Notes: a model not told the origin generated them from the sequence alone. A stretch of DNA of 8,545 bases from Candidatus Agrococcus pullicola (GCA_019115685.1 DXDC01000370.1:1-8545), one strand, 5' to 3'. Counted from the first letter of the stretch, positions 1 to 6,123 are shown. A program made the numbers and translations.

Positions 1-385
1 CCGCCAGGTCCAGCAATTCTGCCATTGCGCGCACCGCTAGCCGGTCGGCCAACCCGGCACCGCGCTTGACTGTCGGCCGGAGCCTCGGAGCACCCTCGAC
101 TTCCAGCACCAACACCCCTGGCGCAGCATCGCTCACCCACCGGGCCAACGCGCTCGTCCGCTCCTCGAGAACGCTGCCCAGCACGACGCACAACCGATCT
201 CGCACTGCACGTACTGCCTCCAAGTCGCTAGCCCGCAATCGCAAATCGCTCCGCTCGCCGCCAAGCTCCTTCAGAAACCGCTCGAGTGCGGTCAGATCGG
301 GCAGCCGCTCGGGATTCTCGAGATACTCATCCCACGTATTGGCTAGATCCAGCGCAACGAGCCCCGTTTCTGCATACTGGCGCAT
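1..385 (-). CDS. ABATE/CGNR-type putative regulator, N-terminal part
   Basis: The reading frame is open from an ATG at 385 to the left edge of the window, giving 128 residues with no stop. The start reads MRQYAETGLVALDLANTWDE, and the LALDLANTxDE stretch followed by a helical, Leu/Arg/Glu-rich region (DLTALERFL, ASDLEAVRAVRDRL) matches the N-terminal ABATE half of CGNR zinc-finger proteins. These are about 180-200 residues long and end in a CxxC...CGNR zinc finger, which would lie off the window. Members are annotated as putative stress-related or transcriptional regulators; no target is known here. A good ribosome site (GCGAGG, plus positions 391-396) sits 5 bases before the ATG, which supports this start. 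The gene is head-to-head with the arginase-family gene, with 28 bp between start codons. The family call is from pattern memory, and the diagnostic zinc finger is not visible. Confidence 0.8.
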   Translation of the reverse strand, partial: MRQYAETGLVALDLANTWDEYLENPERLPDLTALERFLKELGGERSDLRLRASDLEAVRAVRDRLCVVLGSVLEERTSALARWVSDAAPGVLVLEVEGAPRLRPTVKRGAGLADRLAVRAMAELLDLA

Positions 386-400
386 ATGTACCTCGCTTGC

Positions 401-414
401 TAGTGTCAGCACTA
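401..414 (+). promoter_or_regulatory. -10 box for leaderless arginase-family mRNA
   Basis: TAGTGT at 401-406 fits the actinobacterial TAnnnT -10 consensus and ends 7 bases before the ATG at 414. No Shine-Dalgarno-like sequence precedes that ATG. Together these suggest transcription starting at or next to the A of the ATG, giving a leaderless mRNA. No convincing -35 hexamer was found, which is common in this group. Confidence 0.45.
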
Positions 415-1310
415 TGAACAGTTTAACACCTGACGCCCTTCTCGTGGTGCTGGACGCACCGTCCAACCTGGGTCTCAGCCCGCCCGTCGAAGGTGCGGTA
501 CCGGGCTGTTACAAGAATCCCTGGGCGCTTCGCGATGCCGGTCTCGTAGGCAGACTCGGTGCCGTGGACGCAGGGGCCGTAGTTCCCCCTCGGTACGTGG
601 CGACCTGGAAGCCCGGTGACGGCGTGCGCAACGGACGATCCATTGCCGCATACTCCCGTCGACTGGCGACCCGCGTCAGCGCCCACTTGGAATCTGGCGA
701 TTTTCCCTTGGTCCTGGGCGGCGACTGTTCGATTCTGCTCGGTCCGGCTCTTTCGCTGCGGCGAAAGGGTCGATACGGATTGGCGTACCTCGATGCGCAC
801 GCAGATTTCCGACATCTCGGCAACTCAGCCCACGTCGGGGCAGCCGCGGGAGAAGATCTCGCGCTGGTCACCGGAAGAGGCGACGACTACCTGACCGACA
901 TCGACGGACTGCGCCCGTACTTCAGAGACGAAGACGTGATCGTGCTCGGAGTTCGCGAAGACGAAGATATCCGCCATATATCTGAGAGCGGCATCGCGTT
1001 TACCGCCGGTTCCGATATCTCCATCGCCGATGCACGCGACGTGCTCGACCGAGAGGATCTCGATGGGTTCTGGATCCACGTCGATGCCGACATACTCGAC
1101 CCGTCCGTCCTGCCCGCCGTCGACTCGCCCACTCCCGGAGGGCTGGATCCCGCGCAGCTCACCGAGCTGTTGAGTGATCTGCTGGCGCTGCCGGGCGCTA
1201 CCGGCCTGGAAGTCACCATTCTGGATCCCGATCTGGATGAGGACGGATCGCAAGCAGCCCTCCTGACCGACATCCTCGCCGGGGCCCTGAAGCCGCACGG
1301 GGTCCGATGA
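414..1310 (+). CDS. Arginase/agmatinase-family (ureohydrolase) protein
   Basis: This is a 298-residue protein of the ureohydrolase fold, the usual size for the family, whose members hydrolyse guanidino or formimino groups using a two-metal Mn site. The three family blocks are present in order: GGDCS (102-106), DAHADF (127-132) and HVDADILDP (222-230), with H140 in the segment after the second block. The first metal-binding His of the usual GGDHS motif is Cys105 here. The Glu that binds the guanidino group in arginase (in the MEVNP segment) appears by eye to be Ile268 in GLEVTILDPDL. The substrate therefore cannot be assumed to be arginine. The frame stays open upstream to 66, but that part is Ser/Arg-rich antisense of the CGNR-type gene. 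The ATG at 414 begins the conserved domain directly and follows a -10 box, so I chose it. It may be cytosolic arginine, agmatine or related amidino-compound metabolism. Confidence 0.88.
   Translation: MNSLTPDALLVVLDAPSNLGLSPPVEGAVPGCYKNPWALRDAGLVGRLGAVDAGAVVPPRYVATWKPGDGVRNGRSIAAYSRRLATRVSAHLESGDFPLVLGGDCSILLGPALSLRRKGRYGLAYLDAHADFRHLGNSAHVGAAAGEDLALVTGRGDDYLTDIDGLRPYFRDEDVIVLGVREDEDIRHISESGIAFTAGSDISIADARDVLDREDLDGFWIHVDADILDPSVLPAVDSPTPGGLDPAQLTELLSDLLALPGATGLEVTILDPDLDEDGSQAALLTDILAGALKPHGVR
420..428 (-). promoter_or_regulatory. Extended -10 box for the CGNR-type gene
   Basis: On the minus strand the sequence TGtTAAACT (plus 428 down to 420) combines an extended -10 TGn with a TAnnnT box. 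Transcription would start near 411-414, leaving a leader of about 28 bases that carries the GCGAGG ribosome site. The box lies inside the first codons of the opposite gene. The -35 region is weak. This is a pattern match only. Confidence 0.35.
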
Positions 1311-1386
1311 TCACGAAGCACTCCTGATCGAGGCTTCATCAGCCCGCCGCGTGAAAAGCTTCGAAAACAGGCAGTAAGACGCGAGA

Positions 1387-1447
1387 GCTCAGTGCGGGGT
1401 TCGGGTCGGAATTATCGAAGAATTCCGACTGAAGTCGCGCACTGAGC
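1387..1447. repeat. Nested two-step palindrome in convergent gap
   Basis: The outer arms GCTCAGTGCG (1387-1396) and CGCACTGAGC (1438-1447) are perfect 10-bp complements. The inner arms GTCGGAATT (1405-1413) and AATTCCGAC (1421-1429) are perfect 9-bp complements with a 7-base loop. The two stems are separated by 8 unpaired bases on each side, so the whole folds as a symmetric hairpin with one internal loop. It lies 77 bp after the arginase-family stop. It could be that gene's terminator, a structured RNA or a protein-binding site. There is no U-tract next to it. Confidence 0.75.
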
Positions 1448-1509
1448 GCATCCCAACCCGGCGCACTCCGCCGAGCGCTCCCCAACCCAGCCGGGCAGTC
1501 AGTGAAACG

Positions 1510-1552
1510 AGCAAGACGCCTGCCGAGAGCACTTCTCGGCAGGCGTCTTGCT
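1510..1552 (-). terminator. Perfect 19-bp hairpin, probable BCCT terminator
   Basis: The arms AGCAAGACGCCTGCCGAGA (1510-1528) and TCTCGGCAGGCGTCTTGCT (1534-1552) are perfect complements around the 5-base loop GCACT. The hairpin begins 15 bases after the BCCT stop on the minus strand and is followed there by CGTTTCAC, a weak U-run. From the other side (plus strand) it also closes the transcript of the arginase-family gene, so it may act in both directions. The stem is unusually long and exact for an intergenic region. Confidence 0.8.
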
Positions 1553-1567
1553 CCTTAACGTACTGGC

Positions 1568-3451
1568 TCAGTTACTGTCTTCCGACTTACGCCTGAACAA
1601 ACCTCGAGTGCGAGACAGCCGGTAGTCGATCCGATCATCGACCCGTTCGTCGACCCACGTCGAGACCCCCGGATGCTCGGGGATGTGCCCGGCGAGTTCG
1701 TTGGAAACATGCGCCGTGAGGCGATCAACGTGCTCCACGCGTTCCGCGCGGTCGAGCACCTTGTGGTCGACCTGCAACGCTCTGATCGTCGCCCACCCCA
1801 TCAGCAGCAACACGATGCTGAATGGAAGGGCTGTGGCCAGCGCAGCCGCCTGGAGCGACTGCAGCCCGCCGGCGAGCAGCAGCGCAATAGCCACGACCCC
1901 CTCGAGCACCGCCCACAGCACGCGCGACCAGGTCGGCGGGTTCGGGTGACCGCCGGAGGCGAGCATGTCGACAACGAGCGATCCCGAGTCGGACGAAGTG
2001 ATGAAGAAGATCGCAACCAGGATGATGCCGAGAATCGAGAAGATCATCCCGAACGGCAGATCACCAAGCACCTGGAAGAGGGCGCTCTCGACGTCGACTT
2101 CGCCGTCTTGCACGAGATCCCCGGCACCGAAGAATTGCCGGAACAGACCCGACCCTCCCATGACGGAGAACCAGATGAACCCAACAAGCGTCGGAACTAG
2201 AAGGACACCGGCGACGAACTGACGGATGGTGCGTCCGCGCGAGATGCGCGCGATGAAGATGCCGACGAACGGCGACCAGGAGATCCACCAGCCCCAGTAG
2301 AAGATGGTCCAGCCGGCGAACCAACTGGTTGCTTCGCCGCGCTGGAACGCACCGACGTCGAACGTCATATTCATGAAGTTCGCGAAGTACAGCCCGACCG
2401 ACTCGGTCAGATTCTGCATGAGGAACAACGTGGGACCGAGCAGCAGCACGCTGATGAGCAGGATGCCAGCGAGCGAGAGGTTGATATTCGAGAGCCACTT
2501 CATGCCAGCGCCGATGCCGCTGATGACCGACACCATGGCGATGAGTGTAATCACGATGATCAGCACGACCAGAATCGTGTTGTCGACCTGATCGACAATC
2601 CCGATGGCGGCCATCCCGGCAGAGATCTGCTGCACACCGAGCCCCAGCGACGTCGCGACTCCGAACACGGTGCCGAAAATAGCGAGTATGTCGATGACAT
2701 CGCCCGTCCAACCCTTGACACGCTCACCGAAAATCGGCTCGAGCGCCCAGCGAATCGAGACGGGGCGACCACGACGGTGGATCGCGTAAGCGATGGCGAG
2801 ACCGATGACCGCGTAAATGGCCCAGGGGTGCAGGCCCCAGTGGACAAACGTCTGCGCCATCGCAAGGCCCGCGAGTTCGGCTTCGGTACCGTCCCACCCG
2901 GGTTTGGGGTCAACTGTTGCATAAGTCAGCGGCTCACCGACGCCGTAGAAGACGAGACCGATTCCCATACCCGCGGCAAACAGCATCGCGAACCATGACA
3001 GTATGTTGAACTCGGGTTTGTCGTTGTCACGGCCGAGTTTGATTCGACCAAGTCGGGAGAACCCGATGAACACGGCGATGGCGATGAAGGCGCCTACCGC
3101 GAGCATGTAATACCAGCCGAGGTTTCCGACGATCCAATTCTGGATCGATTTGAACGCTCCGCCGACGATGTCGGGCAATGCGATCGCAAGTGCGCACACG
3201 AGAACGATCACGATGAGCGACGGCCAGAACACGGCTGGCGCGATCATGCCCTTGCCCATCTTCACCCCGTGACTCTGAAGCTTCCGGGTGATCTCGTCAT
3301 CGGTGTCGTGATCGGCGATCTGCACCTCTTCCGGCAGGTGCACGGTCTCTGGGAGCCCCGGATCGGACGGAATCACTTCTGTGCGGGCGCGCTCGGGTGC
3401 GGCGGAATCATTCCCCTCTCCATGTACAGAAGGGGTATTCGGTTCACTCAT
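1568..3451 (-). CDS. BCCT-family glycine betaine/compatible-solute transporter
   Basis: The product is a 627-residue inner-membrane carrier with the twelve-helix BCCT core (about residues 70-560). It takes up betaine-type osmoprotectants. GMGIG at 161-165 is the glycine motif of Na+-coupled members such as BetP. HWGLHPWAIY (204-213) supplies the W/W/Y of the aromatic box. WTIFYWGWWISW (381-392) is the BCCT signature carrying the substrate-binding tryptophans. TSSDSG (485-490) matches the second Na+ site. The N-terminal 60 residues are acidic, and the last 60 are charged and end in a basic run (SRTRGLFRRK), as in osmosensing BetP. The frame extends 23 codons further, to 3520, but MSEPNTPS begins a typical tail and the probable promoter lies in that extension. 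The Shine-Dalgarno is weak, so the start is less sure than the family. It is transcribed alone, ending at the 1510-1552 hairpin. The substrate (betaine, ectoine or proline) cannot be read from the sequence. Confidence 0.95.
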   Translation of the reverse strand: MSEPNTPSVHGEGNDSAAPERARTEVIPSDPGLPETVHLPEEVQIADHDTDDEITRKLQSHGVKMGKGMIAPAVFWPSLIVIVLVCALAIALPDIVGGAFKSIQNWIVGNLGWYYMLAVGAFIAIAVFIGFSRLGRIKLGRDNDKPEFNILSWFAMLFAAGMGIGLVFYGVGEPLTYATVDPKPGWDGTEAELAGLAMAQTFVHWGLHPWAIYAVIGLAIAYAIHRRGRPVSIRWALEPIFGERVKGWTGDVIDILAIFGTVFGVATSLGLGVQQISAGMAAIGIVDQVDNTILVVLIIVITLIAMVSVISGIGAGMKWLSNINLSLAGILLISVLLLGPTLFLMQNLTESVGLYFANFMNMTFDVGAFQRGEATSWFAGWTIFYWGWWISWSPFVGIFIARISRGRTIRQFVAGVLLVPTLVGFIWFSVMGGSGLFRQFFGAGDLVQDGEVDVESALFQVLGDLPFGMIFSILGIILVAIFFITSSDSGSLVVDMLASGGHPNPPTWSRVLWAVLEGVVAIALLLAGGLQSLQAAALATALPFSIVLLLMGWATIRALQVDHKVLDRAERVEHVDRLTAHVSNELAGHIPEHPGVSTWVDERVDDRIDYRLSRTRGLFRRKSEDSN

Positions 3452-3478
3452 GTTTCGTCTACCGTTCTGCTGCTGTTT

Positions 3479-3508
3479 GTTGTACCTGTCTACCATTCCG
3501 ACAATCAA
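3479..3508 (-). promoter_or_regulatory. Probable BCCT promoter
   Basis: On the minus strand TTGATT (plus 3508-3503) and TACAAC (plus 3484-3479) are 18 bases apart, close to sigma-70/SigA consensus. Transcription would begin near 3472 and leave a leader of about 20 bases before the ATG at 3451. Two direct copies of GGTAGAC (plus 3488-3494 and 3457-3463), 31 bp apart, flank the predicted -10 and start region. Confidence 0.4.
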
Positions 3509-4231
3509 GCAAACTCGCAACTAGTGCTGGTTCGTCGAAATAGATGCATCAACGGCGACTGCTCGACTCCACTCACCACAAGACCAGCAGGGACCCACCG
3601 AGTATGGGAATGCGTTCCCGGTGAGGCAATCGCTATCGACACGGGATGCGGCGGAGTCGGCTCGTATTGTCGACGCGATCCGATGCCAGCGCGCCAAGAG
3701 CACAACGTTCGCAACGACGGACTCCGCGGATCAGTCCGCTCGACGGCCTTCGGAGGATCGTGGCAGGGGCGGCGCTGCGCTCGTCGTGACCAACGGCGCA
3801 CGGTATGCACTCGGCCGAATACCGGCCCGGGCAGTCGATACGGAGTTCTCCGAGAAGCTGCCCACGTCGGCCACGAGATCGGAACGATCGAACACACTGC
3901 TATAGAAGCCGCGAACGGCTTCGAGAGCACGGACGGACAGGCGTACTCCCGTTCCGACCACCTTGCTCGTCGCCGCCCTATTGCTCCTGGGGTCGCCCCT
4001 AGCGGCAGTGCTGTGCTCCGATTCGCCCTCTGCCGCTCCGGCTCCACCGGGGAGGTGCGTCGTGCGATGACTCGCTCACGCCGGATCGGATCTCTCCAAA
4101 TGTGTGAAACGCACGCTCCATGTGATCGGCACCGGGGAATTCCACTCTCACGAACCCCCGCGGCTGAGCAATGGCCGGCACTGGGGGACGGGGTACCGTC
4201 TATGCGGTGACGCGCATCCCGACCGCCGAAT
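3509..4231. other. Long gap with no defensible gene
   Basis: About 720 bp between the BCCT promoter and the end of the oxidoreductase gene. Open frames exist on both strands, but they are Arg/Ser/Pro-rich, overlap one another and lack ribosome sites, so none is called. Small perfect hairpins are visible: GGGAA-TGCG-TTCCC (3606-3619) and GCGGA-TCAG-TCCGC (about 3727-3740). A minus-strand stretch at about 4181-4080 (GFVRVEFPGADHMERAF) faintly resembles the end of an aminotransferase, and a plus-strand stretch at 3957-4064 looks like a signal peptide without a start codon. The region may be a decayed gene or plain intergenic DNA. Confidence 0.5.
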
Positions 4232-5278
4232 TCATCGAGTGAATCGATCGATCCTGCACCCGGCGAGTTCAGGCGCCTCGTCTCCCGTTACGAGTTCCTC
4301 GGCGACGAGTCGGCCCGCTGCTGCGCCCAGCGTGACGGCGGAATGCATCACCGCGACGTAGAGCCCTGCAGCACCGGGCGCACGACCGATGATCGGTTCG
4401 TCGTCGATGGGCATCGGCCGCCAACCGATTTCAGCGGAGAGGATTTCCGCTTCAGGGATTCCGAACGTCTCGGTAACCTTCTGGCGAACTCGTTCAGCCG
4501 TGGCGCGGAGCGCAGTTCGGTTCGTTTCACCCGAGTAGCGGACAGGAGCGAGGAGCGTCCCGTCCGGGCACTGACGGACTTCCAGCTCAGGAGCATCGAG
4601 GATCGTCCGAACCGTTCCCGGTGCGGCGCGCAGCCGCACCAGCACGGAAGGCGACGATCTCACCGGCACATCGACGCCGACGCTCGAGCACAGGGCGGGG
4701 GTACCCGTCCCCGCTGCAACGACAACCGTCGCGGCGGGAAGCAACCCGTCCGCGGTCTCGACCCCCACCACGGTGTCGCGCTCACGGACGAGTCGGGTCA
4801 CCGGCGTGCCGACACGCAGCTCGGCGCCCCGTGCAACAGCTGCCGCGACCAGCGACTCCGTCCCCTCCACGGGGTCGAATGCTCCGTCGGTGGGGGCGAA
4901 GTGAGCCCGGGCGGGAGGCGAGATCAGGCCTGGCTCGAGCGCGTGGAGGTCCGTGACCTCGCCGCCCGGCCGTGCAGAGCTCCCCTGGCCGCCCCAGGTC
5001 AGAGAACCCGGCCACAGGATGCGGAAGTCGGGCAACTCCCGCTCGAGCCGCAGATACTCGTCTATGGCGATGTACCGCAACGGTGCGGAGGGAAGCTTGC
5101 TGGCGACCGGCCGCCCGATCCACGCGAACGAAGACCCTGTGGCACCCGACGCCGGCAGGCTCGCCTCCAGCAGGGTCACGGATGCTCCGCGGCTGGCGAG
5201 GTGATAGGCCAGTGAGGCTCCGACGATGCCCGCACCCACGACGACGATGGGCGGGCGCGAACTTCCGAACCTGGTCAT
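4232..5278 (-). CDS. DAO-family FAD-dependent amine/amino-acid oxidoreductase
   Basis: This 348-residue cytosolic flavoprotein belongs to the DAO (glycine oxidase / D-amino-acid dehydrogenase-like) family, which oxidises the C-N bond of amino acids or amines. The dinucleotide-binding GAGIVG is at 15-20, following strand IVVV, with Glu38 ending the second strand to bind the FAD ribose. SGATGSSFAW (44-53) is the next FAD contact. The C-terminal GWRPMPIDDEPIIG (285-298) and HSAVTLGAAAGRLVAEEL (312-329) are the usual closing FAD segments. At 348 residues it is at the short end for the family. AGGAAG stands 4 bases before the ATG, and the upstream VOC gene stops inside this start (ATGA overlap), so the two are translationally coupled. 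No membrane or signal segment is visible. The substrate is unknown. Sarcosine or glycine oxidase-like activity is possible but unproven. Confidence 0.9.
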   Translation of the reverse strand: MTRFGSSRPPIVVVGAGIVGASLAYHLASRGASVTLLEASLPASGATGSSFAWIGRPVASKLPSAPLRYIAIDEYLRLERELPDFRILWPGSLTWGGQGSSARPGGEVTDLHALEPGLISPPARAHFAPTDGAFDPVEGTESLVAAAVARGAELRVGTPVTRLVRERDTVVGVETADGLLPAATVVVAAGTGTPALCSSVGVDVPVRSSPSVLVRLRAAPGTVRTILDAPELEVRQCPDGTLLAPVRYSGETNRTALRATAERVRQKVTETFGIPEAEILSAEIGWRPMPIDDEPIIGRAPGAAGLYVAVMHSAVTLGAAAGRLVAEELVTGDEAPELAGCRIDRFTR

Positions 5279-5733
5279 GCATCTTCCTGTGTTTGTTCGG
5301 CGAGCTGCTCGGCGAGACCTACGATGATGTTCTCGGGACCCCGGACATAGCAGAGCCGGTAGACGTTCTCGAACTGTACGAGCTCGCCGACGAGCGCGGC
5401 ACCGTCGTCGAGCAGACGGTCGACGACCGCGTCGATGTCATCCACTGCGAACATGACCCGGCGGATGCCGAGAGTGTTCGCGGGGGCATCTTCCGGCTCG
5501 GGGACAATGGCTGCCGGAGTGGTGAACTTCGCCAGTTCGACGCCGCACCCTCCAGCAGGTGGGCGGAGCATGGCGATCTCCTGACGGGCATCTGGAACAC
5601 CGATGACCCGTCCGGCCCAGTCGCCCTCCAGAGTGCTGCGGCCCTCGAGCTCCATGCCGATGTTGCGGAAGAACTCGACGGCCCCGTCGAGGTCGTCGAC
5701 GACGATCAATACGTTATCCATTCGGTGGATCAT
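5275..5733 (-). CDS. VOC-fold (glyoxalase/bleomycin-resistance superfamily) protein
   Basis: This is a 152-residue protein with two beta-alpha-beta-beta-beta modules. The first begins MDNVLIVVDDLDGAVEFF (5-22) and the second GIRRVMFAVDDIDAVVDRL (89-107), ending GPENIIVGLAEQL (132-144). The superfamily includes metal-dependent lyases, dioxygenases and drug-binding proteins. Of the four usual metal ligands only Glu66 (GVELAKF) is seen. The others appear as Asn7, Arg91/Arg92 and Gly139, so classic glyoxalase chemistry is doubtful, and ligand binding or metal-free activity is more likely. An in-frame extension runs to 5889, but the strong ribosome site fixes the start at 5733. It is the first gene of an operon with the FAD oxidoreductase. 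A possible -10 (TAGGCT, plus 5757-5762) would give a leader of about 20 bases. Its role may be linked to the oxidoreductase's substrate or product. Confidence 0.9.
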   Translation of the reverse strand: MIHRMDNVLIVVDDLDGAVEFFRNIGMELEGRSTLEGDWAGRVIGVPDARQEIAMLRPPAGGCGVELAKFTTPAAIVPEPEDAPANTLGIRRVMFAVDDIDAVVDRLLDDGAALVGELVQFENVYRLCYVRGPENIIVGLAEQLAEQTQEDA

Positions 5734-5736
5734 GCG

Positions 5737-5745
5737 TTCCTCCTT
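5737..5745 (-). promoter_or_regulatory. Strong ribosome-binding site of the VOC gene
   Basis: On the minus strand AAGGAGGAA lies 3 bases before the ATG at 5733 (core AGGAGG about 5 bases away). This near-perfect anti-Shine-Dalgarno match decides the start against the longer in-frame extension that begins at 5889. Confidence 0.85.
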
Positions 5746-5783
5746 GGTTCCGCCCGAGCCTAGCCCGGTTCGTGGAGCCTTCT

Positions 5784-5803
5784 CTTCACCCAAGCGAGTG
5801 AAG
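5784..5803. repeat. Inverted repeat upstream of VOC operon
   Basis: CTTCAC (5784-5789) and GTGAAG (5798-5803) are 6-bp complements with an 8-base spacer, about 50 bp upstream of the VOC start. The position, near the -35 region of the proposed TAGGCT promoter, suits an operator. The arms are short and could be chance. Confidence 0.35.
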
Positions 5804-5899
5804 TGTGCCAAGAACCTACCCAGCGGTGAGCTCGCTGTAGAGCCGCGCGATGCCCTGCTGTTGGAGTGCTCCGTCATGAGGCGGGGCATTCGGTCGACT

Positions 5900-5917
5900 A
5901 TCAGGGTGAGTCCTGAT
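5900..5917. repeat. Inverted repeat ATCAGG-N6-CCTGAT
   Basis: ATCAGG (5900-5905) and CCTGAT (5912-5917) form a perfect 6-6-6 palindrome, about 170 bp upstream of the VOC start and just before the transposase scrap. It could be an operator for a dimeric repressor or part of the old insertion-sequence end. Neither can be decided here. Confidence 0.4.
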
Positions 5918-5946
5918 TACACCGGGGGATTCTGACTCAGCTGTGA

Positions 5947-6118
5947 TTATCTGAGCGTGGCGCATGGGAGGGTCTGCTCGGTGTCGATCAGACGGTGATC
6001 GAGCGGGTCGAGTTCGACGAGGATGCGCAGGTATTGGTCGCGCAGGTGCGGCCCTGCCTGCGCCTTGCAGCGCCGTGGGCGTCGATACTGGGTCCGCGGC
6101 TCATCCCGTGTGCAGGAT
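5947..6118 (+). pseudogene. ISL3-family transposase, decayed N-terminal fragment
   Basis: One frame reads LLGVDQTVIERVEFDEDA and then QVLVAQVRP (5974-6054), the characteristic start of actinobacterial ISL3 transposases (typically LLGVExTVxExVEFDEDxxLLVxxVRP). The match then continues in the next frame from 6056 as CALQRRGRRY...RGSSR, corresponding to the zinc-binding RCGxCxRRxxxYDRGxGRR segment. There is thus at least one frameshift, and a cysteine of the zinc site is lost. The frame has a stop at 5944-5946 and no clear start. Everything after about 6118 (the catalytic DDE domain, about 350 residues) is absent, replaced by the serine hydrolase gene on the other strand. No terminal inverted repeat or target duplication was recognised. 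The fragment is non-functional. Confidence 0.65.
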
Positions 6119-6121
6119 GAG
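6100..6121 (-). terminator. Possible hairpin terminator of the serine hydrolase gene
   Basis: CTCATCC (6100-6106) and GGATGAG (6115-6121) are perfect 7-bp complements around an 8-base loop, starting 2 bases past the serine hydrolase stop. No U-tract follows on the minus strand, so it is weak as an intrinsic terminator. It also lies at the broken edge of the transposase remnant. Confidence 0.35.
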
Positions 6122-6123
6122 GC

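Noticed and set aside
66..413. N-terminal extension of the arginase-family frame back to 66
   Set aside because: It is Ser/Arg/Thr-rich and lies exactly antisense to a coherent ABATE-like protein. The conserved domain begins directly at the ATG at 414.
3452..3520. 23-residue upstream extension of the BCCT protein
   Set aside because: It covers the probable promoter and has no ribosome site. Residues from MSEPNTPS onward form a typical acidic tail.
3521..3961. Two consecutive minus-strand open frames in the same frame, separated by one stop, considered as a broken gene
   Set aside because: Neither half resembles a known family, and the codon pattern is not clearly coding. It is kept only as a possibility in the gap entry.
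3505..4047. 180-residue minus-strand open frame
   Set aside because: The composition is dominated by Arg, Ser and Pro, there is no recognisable domain or ribosome site, and other frames compete with it.
3957..4064. Plus-strand stretch resembling a signal peptide or lipoprotein (RRTPVPTTLLVAALLLLG...VLCSDSPS)
   Set aside because: There is a stop at 3903-3905 upstream and no ATG or GTG start before it. The lipobox does not fit (Leu before Cys), and the frame ends after about 53 codons. It is probably chance, or at most a decayed fragment.
4343..5215. Long plus-strand open frame opposite the FAD oxidoreductase
   Set aside because: It is an antisense shadow, rich in Arg and Gly, of a gene with clear flavoprotein motifs.
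5734..5889. 52-residue in-frame N-terminal extension of the VOC protein
   Set aside because: The strong AAGGAGG site before 5733 and the normal VOC N-terminus starting there fix the shorter form.
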